Part shown: positions 50,805 to 59,648 of the stretch, piece by piece
How positions within the stretch are numbered: position 1 is the stretch's first letter
How the letters are laid out: every line of letters begins with the position of its first letter
Assembly: GCA_946221915.1 (NCBI GenBank)
Contig: CAMIKG010000009.1
Coordinates: forward strand, 1 to 64,000
DNA: 64,000 nt
From: an uncultured Erwinia sp.
GTDB taxonomy: Bacteria > Pseudomonadota > Gammaproteobacteria > Enterobacterales > Enterobacteriaceae
Direction: 5' to 3'
Translations under genes and position numbers: made by a program
Notes under the pieces: model-generated
The model's database searches: none
Seen by the model: the letters and a program-made list of their open reading frames with translations, nothing else
What the model was told of the DNA's origin: nothing

Positions 50805-51989
50805 ATGACGAGGAATACCCTGACGCAGATAATTGCTGCAGCACTGCTGGCTTCGGCTTCACTGACTCATGCAGCGTCATTACCGGCAGACTTCCCCCCT
50901 CTGCCGCCTCAGGACAGGGCGGTGAATGAGTATGTCACCGGCGTGAATGCTGATAACAGTGTCACTTTTCGTCTGTTCGCCCCCGCCGCGAAAGAGGTGA
51001 AAGTGTTTACTGGCGCGACGCCGGAAAGTTATGTCTCACATGCGATGAGCAAAGATGCCGCAGGGATCTGGACTTTCCGTAGTGAGGTGCTGAAGCCGAA
51101 CCTGTACGAATATTTCTTTAGTGTCGACGGCTTCCGCTCAATCGACACCGGCAGCGCCAATACCAAACCACAGCGTCAGGTAAACACCAGCCAGGTGCTG
51201 GTGCCGGGAAGTCTGCTGGATGTGCGCGCCGTGCCACATGGCGATGTGCGTACCCTCACCTACCACTCGCAAGCACTGAACTCTGAACGTCAGTTAGCGG
51301 TGTGGACACCGCCGGGTTATGACAGCAGCAAAGCGCCCTTGCCGGTGCTGTATTTCTATCACGGTTTCGGTGATTCCGGCCGCTCCGCCATCGACCAGGG
51401 GCGTATTCCGCAGATAATGGATAATCTGCTGGCGGAAGGCAAAATCAAACCGATGCTGGTGGTGATCCCCGATACTGAAACGGATACCGCCACCACCACA
51501 CCGGAAAACTACATCCCACAGGAACGGCGCAAAGTATTTTATCCTGCCAATGCCAAAGCGGCTGACCGGGAATTAATTCACGATATCATTCCGCTGATCT
51601 CAGAACGTTTTAATGTGCGCAAAGATGCGCAGGGTCGTGCGCTGGCCGGGCTGTCGCAAGGCGGCTATCAGACGCTGGTCTCCGGTTTAGGTCATCTGGA
51701 GTATTTCAGTGCGCTGGCCACGCTCAGCGGCGTCAGCATGGCCACCGTACCTGATGCAGAAGCCACTGCGCAGCTGAATAAACCGCAGGAAGTGAACCGT
51801 CAGCTGAAAAACTTCACGGTGGTGGTGGGCGAAACGGACAGTATTACCGGCAAAGATATCGCGGCGCTGAAGCAGACACTGGAAGAGAAAGGTATCAAGT
51901 TCGACTACACACGCTATCCGGGGCTGGGGCATGAAATGGATGTCTGGCGTCCGGCGTATGCTGAGTTTGTCCAGAAGCTGTTTAAGTAA
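50805..51989 (+). CDS. yieL: secreted esterase, YieL type
   Basis: A 394-residue protein with a signal peptide (QIIAAALLASASLTHAAS), an N-terminal CBM48-like beta domain (about 45-125; SVTFRLFAPAAKEVKVF), and an alpha/beta-hydrolase esterase domain (from 145; LPVLYFYHGFGDSGRSA, LAGLSQGGYQT nucleophile Ser, GLGHEMDVWRPAY catalytic His). This is the family of Fes-like and xylan-ester-cleaving esterases. E. coli yieL lies beside bglH in the bgl region, the same pairing as here. It would act on plant-derived glycosides or acylated sugars; the substrate is inferred. Confidence 0.85.
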   Translation: MTRNTLTQIIAAALLASASLTHAASLPADFPPLPPQDRAVNEYVTGVNADNSVTFRLFAPAAKEVKVFTGATPESYVSHAMSKDAAGIWTFRSEVLKPNLYEYFFSVDGFRSIDTGSANTKPQRQVNTSQVLVPGSLLDVRAVPHGDVRTLTYHSQALNSERQLAVWTPPGYDSSKAPLPVLYFYHGFGDSGRSAIDQGRIPQIMDNLLAEGKIKPMLVVIPDTETDTATTTPENYIPQERRKVFYPANAKAADRELIHDIIPLISERFNVRKDAQGRALAGLSQGGYQTLVSGLGHLEYFSALATLSGVSMATVPDAEATAQLNKPQEVNRQLKNFTVVVGETDSITGKDIAALKQTLEEKGIKFDYTRYPGLGHEMDVWRPAYAEFVQKLFK

Positions 51990-52037
51990 GCCCATACGCT
52001 TCACTCAGGTGAACCAGCACAGGGTTAGCCGCAGCAA

Positions 52038-52066
52038 AAAGGCCCGCAAACGCGGGCCTTTCTTTT
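52038..52066 (+). terminator. terminator between yieL and fabF
   Basis: AAAGGCCCGC-AAAC-GCGGGCCTTT followed by CTTTT on the plus strand and preceded by AAAAA, so it can also act on the convergent fabF transcript. It lies 48 nt after the yieL stop. Confidence 0.9.
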
Positions 52067-52082
52067 AATCTCATTAATGAGA

Positions 52083-53324
52083 TTAAATCTTGCGGAAAAT
52101 CAGCGAGCCGTTAGTGCCGCCAAAACCGAAAGAGTTACACAGCGTGTATTCGAGACCCTGTACCTGGCGCGCAGTATGCGGCACAAAGTCAAGGTCACAA
52201 CCTTCATCCGGATTGTCCAGGTTGATGGTGGGTGGAACAGCCTGATCGCGCAGCGCCAGAATCGAATAAATCGCTTCAACGGCACCTGCTGCACCCAGCA
52301 GATGGCCGGTCATTGATTTGGTCGAGCTGACCATCACCGTACTGGCCGCCGCACCGAACACCGATTTCACCGCCTGGGCTTCAGCTTTATCGCCTGCCGG
52401 GGTGGAGGTGCCATGGGCGTTAACGTAGCCAATCAGCTCAGGACTGATTTGTGCGTCTTTCAGCGCATTAGCCATCGCCTGTGCCGCACCCGCGCCGTTT
52501 TCCGGTGGTGACGTCATATGGTAGGCATCGCTGCTCATACCAAAACCGATCACTTCAGCATAGATTTTCGCGCCACGTTTTTTCGCGTGTTCGTACTCTT
52601 CCAGTACCACGATCCCTGCGCCATCGCCCAGCACAAAGCCGTCGCGATCTTTATCCCACGGCCGGCTGGCCGCCTGAGGATTGTCGTTACGCGTGGATAA
52701 GGCACGTGCAGCACCGAAGCCACCAATACCCAGCGGGGAACTGGCTTTTTCTGCACCACCCGCCAGCATAACATCGGCATCGTTGTAGGCAATAATACGC
52801 GCTGCATGACCGATGTTATGCACGCCGGAAGTACAGGCAGTCGCAATTGAGATGCTTGGACCTTTCAGACCGTACATGATGGTCAGATGACCTGCGATCA
52901 TATTAACGATAGTGGACGGCACAAAGAATGGACTGATTTTACGCGGTCCACCGTTAACCAGTGAACTGTGGTTTTCTTCAATCAGACCCAAACCGCCAAT
53001 ACCTGAACCGATCGCCGCGCCAATGCGCTCTGCATTTGCTTCAGTCACTTCCAGACCGGCATCCTGCATGGCCTGAACGCCCGCAACGATACCGTACTGA
53101 ATGAAAGCATCCATCTTGCGCTGTTCTTTGCGCGAGATGATCTCATCACAATTAAAATCTTTTACTAAGCCAGCAAAACGCGTTGCATAGGCACTAGTAT
53201 CAAAATGGTCGATCAGGCTGATGCCACTCTGACCGGCAAGGAGAGCACTCCAGGTGGACTCTACGGTATTGCCGACAGGAGAGAGCATGCCAAGACCGGT
53301 CACTACAACACGACGCTTAGACAC
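52083..53324 (-). CDS. fabF: beta-ketoacyl-ACP synthase II (FabF)
   Basis: A 413-residue condensing enzyme of fatty-acid elongation. The catalytic Cys is in SIATACTSGVHNIG (residue 164 counting Met); the two His are in VNAHGTSTPAGD and STKSMTGHLLGAAG. Full length and close to E. coli FabF. It follows acpP after a terminator, so it is probably transcribed partly by read-through and partly by its own promoter. Confidence 0.98.
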   Translation of the reverse strand: MSKRRVVVTGLGMLSPVGNTVESTWSALLAGQSGISLIDHFDTSAYATRFAGLVKDFNCDEIISRKEQRKMDAFIQYGIVAGVQAMQDAGLEVTEANAERIGAAIGSGIGGLGLIEENHSSLVNGGPRKISPFFVPSTIVNMIAGHLTIMYGLKGPSISIATACTSGVHNIGHAARIIAYNDADVMLAGGAEKASSPLGIGGFGAARALSTRNDNPQAASRPWDKDRDGFVLGDGAGIVVLEEYEHAKKRGAKIYAEVIGFGMSSDAYHMTSPPENGAGAAQAMANALKDAQISPELIGYVNAHGTSTPAGDKAEAQAVKSVFGAAASTVMVSSTKSMTGHLLGAAGAVEAIYSILALRDQAVPPTINLDNPDEGCDLDFVPHTARQVQGLEYTLCNSFGFGGTNGSLIFRKI

Positions 53325-53370
53325 GTTCGTCCTCCAGGGAGGGAAAATAGTGCAACTAGTGGGACGGACA

Positions 53371-53403
53371 AAAAAAAATCAGGCGGTCGAGCGACCGCCT
53401 GAT
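53371..53403 (-). terminator. rho-independent terminator after acpP
   Basis: A 12-bp perfect stem ATCAGGCGGTCG (53378-53389) / CGACCGCCTGAT (53392-53403) with a 2-base centre, followed by nine T on the minus strand. It begins 10 nt after acpP and precedes fabF; partial termination would explain high acyl-carrier-protein relative to FabF. Confidence 0.93.
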
Positions 53404-53412
53404 GATGTTCAA

Positions 53413-53655
53413 TTACTTCGGTTCAGATTCGTGCTGATTGATGTAGTCAATAGCACTCTGAACAGTGGTGATTTTCTCGGCATCTTCATCCGGGATCTCA
53501 GTGTCGAACTCTTCTTCCAGAGCCATCACCAGCTCAACAGTATCAAGAGAATCTGCGCCTAAATCTTCAACAAAGGAGGAGTTTTCTTTAACTTCCTCAA
53601 TTTTAACGCCAAGCTGCTCGCTAATGATTTTCTTAACGCGTTCTTCGATGCTCAT
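53413..53655 (-). CDS. acpP: acyl carrier protein
   Basis: An 80-residue acidic carrier protein. The 4'-phosphopantetheine Ser36 lies in DLGADSLDTVELVMALEEEF. Compared with E. coli AcpP it lacks one N-terminal residue and has a slightly longer tail (NQHESEPK). It carries acyl chains for FabD, FabH, FabF, FabG and PlsX encoded around it. Confidence 0.98.
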   Translation of the reverse strand: MSIEERVKKIISEQLGVKIEEVKENSSFVEDLGADSLDTVELVMALEEEFDTEIPDEDAEKITTVQSAIDYINQHESEPK

Positions 53656-53809
53656 ACTATTAAATTTCCTATCAAAACTCGCTTACGCGATGGTTTTCGT
53701 AGTGTATAAAAAGTTGAAAAAGATGCAACCCAATTAAGGCTGGTCAAACCACGATTTTACCCTATTTTGCGGACTTTTCCGCAAATAATGCAAAATATTT
53801 TCGTGATTA

Positions 53810-54544
53810 TCAGACCATGTACATTCCGCCATTGACGTGCAGCGTCTCACCAGTGATGTACGCCGCCTCGTCAGAGGCTAAAAATGCAACCGCATTGGCG
53901 ATTTCCTGCGCGTCGCCAAGGCGGCCCGCTGGCACTTCCGCCAGGATACCTGCGCGTTGATCTTCATTCAGCGCACGCGTCATGTCCGTCTCAATAAAGC
54001 CCGGGGCCACAACGTTAACGGTAATACCACGTGACGCAACTTCGCGCGCCAGTGATTTGCTAAAGCCGATTAAACCCGCTTTTGCTGCAGCGTAGTTTGC
54101 CTGACCCGCATTACCCATGGTTCCAACAACGGAACCGATGGTAATGATTCGACCCACGCGTTTTTTCATCATGGCGCGCATTACCGCTTTAGACAAGCGG
54201 AACACAGAAGTCAGATTCGTGTTCAGGATATCCTGCCACTCATCGTCCTTCATACGCATCAGAAGATTATCACGCGTGATGCCTGCATTATTGACCAAAA
54301 TGTCCACTTCGCCAAATTCAGCGCGAATGTTTTCCAGTACGCTGTCAATGGAAGCGGCATCGGTAACGTTCAGCAGCAAGCCTTTGCCGTTAGCACCCAG
54401 ATAGGCACTGATGGCATCTGCGCCGCTCTGGCTGGTCGCAGTACCAATCACTTTGGCGCCACGTGCTACCAGCGTTTCCGCGATGGCGCGGCCGATACCA
54501 CGGCTGGCGCCGGTTACCAGTGCAATTTTACCTTCGAAGCTCAT
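53810..54544 (-). CDS. fabG: 3-oxoacyl-ACP reductase FabG
   Basis: A 244-residue short-chain dehydrogenase. The NADPH motif is TGASRGIGRAIAE; the catalytic Ser138, Tyr151 and Lys155 lie in TIGSVVG and NYAAAKAG; LHVNGGMYMV is the C terminus. It reduces 3-oxoacyl-ACP. It follows fabD by 12 nt and precedes acpP by 154 bp. Confidence 0.98.
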   Translation of the reverse strand: MSFEGKIALVTGASRGIGRAIAETLVARGAKVIGTATSQSGADAISAYLGANGKGLLLNVTDAASIDSVLENIRAEFGEVDILVNNAGITRDNLLMRMKDDEWQDILNTNLTSVFRLSKAVMRAMMKKRVGRIITIGSVVGTMGNAGQANYAAAKAGLIGFSKSLAREVASRGITVNVVAPGFIETDMTRALNEDQRAGILAEVPAGRLGDAQEIANAVAFLASDEAAYITGETLHVNGGMYMV

Positions 54545-54556
54545 TTTTTTCCTCGA

Positions 54557-55486
54557 TTATTGTTCAAGAGCCGCTGACAGGCTGGCCGGATCGTTTACCG
54601 CCGCCGCTGTCAGGGTGTCAACAATACGTTTTGTCAGACCGGTCAGCACTTTGCCCGGCCCAACTTCCAGCAGCGAGGTCACACCCTCTGCCGCCATCAA
54701 TTCTACGCAACCCGTCCAGCGCACCGGGCTGTACAGCTGGCGAACCAGCGCACTGCGAATAGCTTCAGGGCTGGTTTCGCACTTCACATCAACGTTATTC
54801 ACCACCGGGAAAGCCGGTGCGTTAAACGTGATGTTTTCCAGTGCCAGCGCCAGTTTATCAGCAGCAGGCTTCATCAGTGCACAGTGTGACGGCACACTAA
54901 CAGGCAGCGGCAGCGCACGTTTTGCGCCAGCGGCTTTACAGGCTGCGCCAGCACGTTCTACTGCTTCTTTGTTACCGGCGATAACAACCTGCCCCGGAGA
55001 GTTAAAGTTCACCGGAGAAACCACCTGGCCCTGGGCTGACTCTTCACACGCCTGCTGGATTGCTGCGTCGTCAAGACCGATAATTGCCTGCATTGCGCCC
55101 GTGCCTTCCGGCACCGCTTCCTGCATCAGCTTGCCGCGCAACTCAACCAGTTTAATCGCTTCAGCGAAATCCAGCACGCCTGCGCAGACTAACGCGGAGT
55201 ATTCGCCTAAACTGTGACCGGCCATCATGGCAGGCGCTTTGCCGCCTTTTTCCAGCCAGACACGGTAAATAGCGACCGAAGCAGCCAGCAACGCGGGCTG
55301 GGTCTGCCAGGTTTTATTCAGCTCTTCTGCCGGTCCCTGCTGCGTTAACTGCCACAGGTCATAACCCAGCGCAGCGGAAGCTTCACGAAAAGTATTCTCA
55401 ATCGCCGGATATTCTGCTGCCAGTTCAGCCAGCATGCCAACCGTCTGAGAACCCTGTCCCGGGAATACCATTGCAAATTGCGTCAT
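54557..55486 (-). CDS. fabD: malonyl-CoA:ACP transacylase FabD
   Basis: A 309-residue transacylase that loads malonate on AcpP. FVFPGQGSQ-type start (FAMVFPGQGSQTVGM), the nucleophile Ser92 in GHSLGEYSALV, and His near 201 in VPSHCALM. Of two adjacent ATGs I use the second (55486), which aligns with E. coli and has AGGA 7 nt upstream. It lies 16 nt after fabH. Confidence 0.98.
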   Translation of the reverse strand: MTQFAMVFPGQGSQTVGMLAELAAEYPAIENTFREASAALGYDLWQLTQQGPAEELNKTWQTQPALLAASVAIYRVWLEKGGKAPAMMAGHSLGEYSALVCAGVLDFAEAIKLVELRGKLMQEAVPEGTGAMQAIIGLDDAAIQQACEESAQGQVVSPVNFNSPGQVVIAGNKEAVERAGAACKAAGAKRALPLPVSVPSHCALMKPAADKLALALENITFNAPAFPVVNNVDVKCETSPEAIRSALVRQLYSPVRWTGCVELMAAEGVTSLLEVGPGKVLTGLTKRIVDTLTAAAVNDPASLSAALEQ

Positions 55487-55502
55487 CATATGTTCCTGTT
55501 GA

Positions 55503-56456
55503 TCAAAAACGAACCAGCGCCGAGCCCCAGGTGAAGCCGCCACCAAAGGCTTCCAGCAGAATCAGCTGGCCACGCTGAATACGGCCATCACGCACCGCTT
55601 CATCCAGCGCTGACGGCACAGATGCCGCCGAGGTGTTACCGTGACGATCCAGCGTCACCACCACTTTATCCATTTCCATGCCCAGCTTACGCGCTGTGGC
55701 ACTGATAATGCGCAGGTTAGCCTGATGCGGTACCAGCCAGTCCAGCGTTTCACGTTCGAGGTTATTGGCCTGCAGCGTCTCTTCAACGATATGCGCCAGC
55801 TCGGTCACGGCAACCTTAAACACTTCGTTGCCCGCCATCGTCAGATAAGACGGCTGATCCTGATTCGCGCGATCCTGATATGGCAGCGTTAACAGCTGTC
55901 CATAACGGCCATCGGCGTGCAGGTGAGTAGAGATAATACCCTGCTCTTCGCTGGCGCCCAGCACCACTGCGCCCGCACCGTCACCGAACAGAATAATCGT
56001 ACCGCGATCGTTAGGGTCCAGGGTGCGCGCCAGTACGTCGGCGCCAATCACCAGTGCATGCTTCACTGCGCCGTTTTTCACGTACTGGTCGGCGACGCTC
56101 AGCGCATAGGTAAAGCCCGCACAGGCGGCAGCAAGGTCAAATGCTGCGGCGTCATTGATGCCGAGCATTTGTTGAATCATACAAGCCGAGCTGGGGAAGG
56201 CATGGCTCGACGAGGTGGTCGCAACGATGATCAGGCCAATGTCATTGGCTTCGACGCCAGCCATCTCCAGTGCGCGCTGTGCAGCCTGGAAGCCCATGGT
56301 GGCGACGGTCTCATCCGGACCGGCAATGCGGCGTTCACGAATTCCGGTGCGTGTGACAATCCACTCATCCGTCGTCTCGACCATTTTTTCCAGATCGGCG
56401 TTGGTCCGCACCTGCTCGGGCAAATAGCTGCCCGTACCGATAATCTTCGTATACAT
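55503..56456 (-). CDS. fabH: beta-ketoacyl-ACP synthase III (FabH)
   Basis: A 317-residue initiating condensing enzyme joining acetyl-CoA and malonyl-ACP. Cys112 lies in DLAAACAGFTYAL, the His in VPHQANLRI and the Asn in DRHGNTSAASVP. Full length. It follows plsX by 6 nt. Confidence 0.98.
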   Translation of the reverse strand: MYTKIIGTGSYLPEQVRTNADLEKMVETTDEWIVTRTGIRERRIAGPDETVATMGFQAAQRALEMAGVEANDIGLIIVATTSSSHAFPSSACMIQQMLGINDAAAFDLAAACAGFTYALSVADQYVKNGAVKHALVIGADVLARTLDPNDRGTIILFGDGAGAVVLGASEEQGIISTHLHADGRYGQLLTLPYQDRANQDQPSYLTMAGNEVFKVAVTELAHIVEETLQANNLERETLDWLVPHQANLRIISATARKLGMEMDKVVVTLDRHGNTSAASVPSALDEAVRDGRIQRGQLILLEAFGGGFTWGSALVRF

Positions 56457-56462
56457 GTACGC

Positions 56463-57497
56463 TCAGTCACTCTTAGGTAATACAGCCTCAAGGCGAGCGG
56501 CAATTCGTTCCGAAACCTGCCGCCGCACCGCTTGCTCTGCCTGTTGTATCGCCACAGCAAATGCACGTTGATTTGCTGCTCCGTGGCTTTTAATTACAGT
56601 GCCACGCAATCCTAACAGACAAGCGCCATTGTACTGGTCGGGGTTGAGGTGACCAAATCGTTTTGCCAGACGATGTTTTAACCAGCGTCCGAGCAATGTC
56701 ATCCACCACGCCCTTTTGTTGCCTCCGCCTGGTGATTTCAACAGCGAGAGGAACATTCTTACCACGCCTTCCATTGTCTTCAGCGTGACGTTGCCCACGA
56801 AACCATCGCAGACTAATACATCTGTTTTGCCGGTCAACACATCGTTCCCCTCAAGGTAACCGATGTAGTTGATATCCGGCATCGTGCGCAAAATAGCTGC
56901 GGCATCGCGTATCGTATCAAGGCCTTTGGTTTCTTCCTCGCCGATATTCAGCAATGCCACGCGTGGACTGGCCACGCCAACTACCTGCTCTGCCATCACC
57001 GCGCCCATAATGGCGAACTGTACCAGCATCTCGCTGTCACATTCGACATTCGCGCCGAGATCCAGCACCACGGTTTTCCCCTGCTGCTGGTTTGGCAAAA
57101 CACTCATTAACGCCGGACGTTCAATGCCATCCAGCGGTTTTAATAATAACTTCGCCAGCCCCATTAACGCACCGGTATTCCCGGCGCTGATACAGGCCTG
57201 CGCCTTCCCCTCTTTGACCAGCTCCAGCGCTATGCGCATTGAGCTACCGCGACTGTTGCGGATGGCCTGTGAAGGTCTGGCATCACTGGCAATAACCGAT
57301 TCGGCAGGGATGACCTGCAGACGCCCCTGTAAAGCGGAATCAGCTCTGGCAAGTGATGTCGTGATTTTGTCGGGATCGCCGACCAGAAGAAGGTGCAACT
57401 GCGAATTTGAGGCCAGTGCCTGCATTGCAGCAGGCACTGTCACGCAGGGACCGAAATCCCCGCCCATAGCATCTATCGCCAGGGTCAAACGTGTCAA
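56463..57497 (-). CDS. plsX: phosphate acyltransferase PlsX
   Basis: A 344-residue enzyme converting acyl-ACP to acyl-phosphate for phospholipid synthesis. MTRLTLAIDAMGGDFGP is the family start, and SAGNTGALMGLAKLLLK and VCDGFVGNVTLKTMEGV are conserved. It is slightly shorter than the E. coli protein but colinear. It lies between rpmF and fabH, with 26 nt after rpmF. Confidence 0.97.
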   Translation of the reverse strand: MTRLTLAIDAMGGDFGPCVTVPAAMQALASNSQLHLLLVGDPDKITTSLARADSALQGRLQVIPAESVIASDARPSQAIRNSRGSSMRIALELVKEGKAQACISAGNTGALMGLAKLLLKPLDGIERPALMSVLPNQQQGKTVVLDLGANVECDSEMLVQFAIMGAVMAEQVVGVASPRVALLNIGEEETKGLDTIRDAAAILRTMPDINYIGYLEGNDVLTGKTDVLVCDGFVGNVTLKTMEGVVRMFLSLLKSPGGGNKRAWWMTLLGRWLKHRLAKRFGHLNPDQYNGACLLGLRGTVIKSHGAANQRAFAVAIQQAEQAVRRQVSERIAARLEAVLPKSD

Positions 57498-57523
57498 AGT
57501 ATCGCCTTGCGTATCCGCAAGAA

Positions 57524-57694
57524 TTACTTAGCGATGACCTTGCGACCGCGGTAGTAACCATCCGCAGTGATGTGGTGACGCAGATGAGTTTCGCCAGAAA
57601 CTTTGTCTACGGAAAGAGTGGTAGTGGTCAGAGCATCGTGAGAACGACGCATGCCACGCTTGGAACGGGTTGGTTTATTCTGTTGTACGGCCAT
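57524..57694 (-). CDS. rpmF: 50S ribosomal protein L32
   Basis: A 56-residue basic protein. It starts MAVQQNKPTRSKRGMRRSHD and ends RHHITADGYYRGRKVIAK, the L32 pattern, one residue shorter than E. coli in the middle. It belongs to the yceD-rpmF-plsX-fab transcription unit, with 14 nt between the yceD stop and its ATG. Confidence 0.97.
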   Translation of the reverse strand: MAVQQNKPTRSKRGMRRSHDALTTTTLSVDKVSGETHLRHHITADGYYRGRKVIAK

Positions 57695-57708
57695 GGACCT
57701 TACTCCTA

Positions 57709-58230
57709 TTACTTACGCTTTAAACTGGCTAATACGGCAAATGGGTTTGGTTTTTCCGCCTCTGCAGGCAATTTGCCAAAGACCATGTCCGCCTCGGACA
57801 CTTCACAGTGTTCAGAATCATGAACCGGAACGACCGGCAACGCGAGGATAATTTCATCTTCAATTGTTGCCAGCAGATCAATCTCGCCAAACTCATCGAC
57901 GTTGATCGGCTCGTACGCTTCCGGCAGTGCTTCAGCCTGGTCGTCATTGACCACCGGACTAAAACAATAGCTTGCGTGGACCTTGTGAGCAAACGGCTTA
58001 CCGCAGCGCTGACAGGATAACGTTACCGCCAGTTCGACAGTACCTTTCAGTACCGCGAGGCGCTGGTTATCAATCGCGAACGACATGACACATTCAACAT
58101 CACTATCCACACTGACTACCGATTCGGCCACACGCTCCACCTGTTCAGGTGTATAAATGCCCTGGTAATCAAGGCGTTTTTGAGCGGTGCGCAACGGATC
58201 GAGCGTCAGGGGTAATTTTACCTTTTGCAT
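57709..58230 (-). CDS. yceD: YceD, DUF177-family rRNA accumulation protein
   Basis: A 173-residue protein that matches E. coli YceD (KVKLPLTLDPLRTAQKRLDYQGIY, a CQRCG zinc-like pair, LALPVVPVHDSEHC near the C terminus). In E. coli and plants the family is linked to 23S rRNA accumulation. It is first in the minus-strand operon with rpmF, the usual neighbour of this family. Confidence 0.95.
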   Translation of the reverse strand: MQKVKLPLTLDPLRTAQKRLDYQGIYTPEQVERVAESVVSVDSDVECVMSFAIDNQRLAVLKGTVELAVTLSCQRCGKPFAHKVHASYCFSPVVNDDQAEALPEAYEPINVDEFGEIDLLATIEDEIILALPVVPVHDSEHCEVSEADMVFGKLPAEAEKPNPFAVLASLKRK

Positions 58231-58373
58231 AGGGCGCGCATATTAACTTTGTAATGAACCAGAGTCAAAGAAAAAGGCCGTGTAACAGCATCTTTCACCC
58301 ATTATTCGCATCCAGTGCGGCGCATAGTTTAAAATGCCTGCATCCGATTCGCTATATATTCTGCTAAAAAATT

Positions 58374-58967
58374 ATGTCTGGATTAGTTTTAGCCTCAACA
58401 TCCCCTTTTCGTCAGGCGCTGTTAAGTAAACTTGGCCTGCCTTTTATTACTGCTGCGCCAGAGGTGGACGAGACACCGCACACCGGCGAAAGCGCGCCAC
58501 AGCTGGTGATGCGGCTGGCAAAAGCCAAAGCACAGGCGCTGGCGCATCGCTATCCTGACAGCCTGATTATCGGCAGCGATCAGGTTTGCGTTATAGGGGG
58601 CGATATTACCGGTAAGCCCCATACTGAAGCATACGCCTGCGAACAATTACGCAAGGCAAGCGGTCAGTCGGTGATATTTTATACCGGCCTGGCGCTCTAT
58701 TGTGGCGGGCAGCAACCTGTTAAATGTGTTTGTGAAACCTTTACCGTTCATTTCCGTCAGCTGAGTGATGCAGAAATCACCGCTTATATTGCCAGAGAAC
58801 AACCGCTGAACTGCGCGGGAAGTTTTAAAAGCGAAGGATTAGGCATCACGCTGTTCGACAGACTTGAAGGTCGCGACCCAAATACTCTGGTGGGATTACC
58901 ACTGATTGCGCTGTGTGAAATGCTGCGGGAAGCGGGGATGGACCCACTGCTCTTTTCCGCAAACTGA
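58374..58967 (+). CDS. yceF: Maf-family nucleotide pyrophosphatase YceF
   Basis: A 197-residue Maf-like nucleoside triphosphate pyrophosphatase. Conserved LVLASTSPFRQALLSKLGLPF, PEVDETP, RLAKAKA, LIIGSDQV, and AGSFKSEGLG. The YceF branch hydrolyses 7-methyl-GTP, which I infer from similarity to the E. coli protein. It is divergent from yceD with 143 bp between. Confidence 0.94.
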   Translation: MSGLVLASTSPFRQALLSKLGLPFITAAPEVDETPHTGESAPQLVMRLAKAKAQALAHRYPDSLIIGSDQVCVIGGDITGKPHTEAYACEQLRKASGQSVIFYTGLALYCGGQQPVKCVCETFTVHFRQLSDAEITAYIAREQPLNCAGSFKSEGLGITLFDRLEGRDPNTLVGLPLIALCEMLREAGMDPLLFSAN

Positions 58968-59121
58968 GACATTGGTGGATGATTTTGCTGTGATGCCGAT
59001 TCTGTGCAGGGAATTTGGTTTGCGTTCTGTGCCAGCAGGAGGACAGGGCTTTGATTTCCATGCCTGCATAAGGGCACCGGTTTTAAGGGCATCGCTTTTA
59101 GTCCGGTTACCTGCGCCGGGA

Positions 59122-59214
59122 GCACGGTCAGCTCCTGAAAGTCGCTTTTCGCCATCCGTGGCCGCTCGGCCCGCGCCGTCCATGGCGCGGGACGCTTTCC
59201 TCCGCTGACCGTGC
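59122..59214. repeat. 93-bp structured element with inverted ends
   Basis: GCACGGTCAGC (59122-59132) and GCTGACCGTGC (59204-59214) are perfect 11-bp inverted ends. Inside is a CCCGCGCC/GGCGCGGG hairpin (59170-59191). The form resembles a small non-coding dispersed repeat (ERIC/MITE-like). Copy number in the genome cannot be seen from here. Confidence 0.55.
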
Positions 59215-59306
59215 CCCCTGCGCATTGCAAATTATGAGTCGCTGCAAGATTCTCTGCGCTTTAGGTTTATCAACAACCTGAAACGTGGATTTAGCTTTGG
59301 ATTTTA

Positions 59307-59645
59307 GCTTTTGACCTGGCTTGGCTTTTGGCTTGTGCTTTTGACCTGGCCTTTTCGCTTTTGACCTTCAGGAGGCGTCGCAAGCGCTGAGGAAGCGGCG
59401 CAGATTAGGGATGAGCCGCATGGACGCGGCGAAAGGGCTGGCCGCGCAGGACGCGCGTCCAGCCCGGTCCGTAAGCTGGGCTGCTGACGAAGGCACCCGC
59501 GCAGCGGGCGCTGGAGCCGCCGGAAGCGCGGATTGTTAAGGGCCGCGCTTTCGGCCCTTAACTCGCTCGCCGCGTGGGCGAGCGAAACGCCCTTGACCTG
59601 GCCCTTAAGCCCTTAAGGCTTAAAAGCATTCCGGCTACGGGCGAA
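59307..59645. repeat. composite repeat and hairpin array before rluC
   Basis: It begins with three copies of GCTTTTGACCT (59307, 59337, 59357), the first two in a 14-bp version spaced 30 bp, and a related CTTGACCTGGC copy near 59592. Then come GC-rich hairpins: GGGCTGG/CCAGCCC (59435-59465), an 11-bp stem GTTAAGGGCCG/CGGCCCTTAAC (59535-59562), and a 9-bp stem TCGCTCGCC/GGCGAGCGA (59563-59585). It could act on the 3' ends of rluC or yceF transcripts. Confidence 0.5.
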
Positions 59646-59648
59646 AAA

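Larger units (their letters stand above)
58968..59648. other. hairpin-rich, repeat-like interval between yceF and rluC
   Basis: No gene is supported in 681 bp. Two structured elements occupy it (listed separately). Several open frames of 60-150 codons cross it on both strands, but they follow the repeats, have GC-driven composition and lack ribosome-binding sites. Confidence 0.6.

Noticed and set aside
58784..59230. 148-codon minus-strand frame across the yceF end and the adjacent repeat
   Set aside because: It overlaps real coding sequence and follows the structured repeat; no start signal. Probably the kind of frame that becomes a spurious hypothetical protein.
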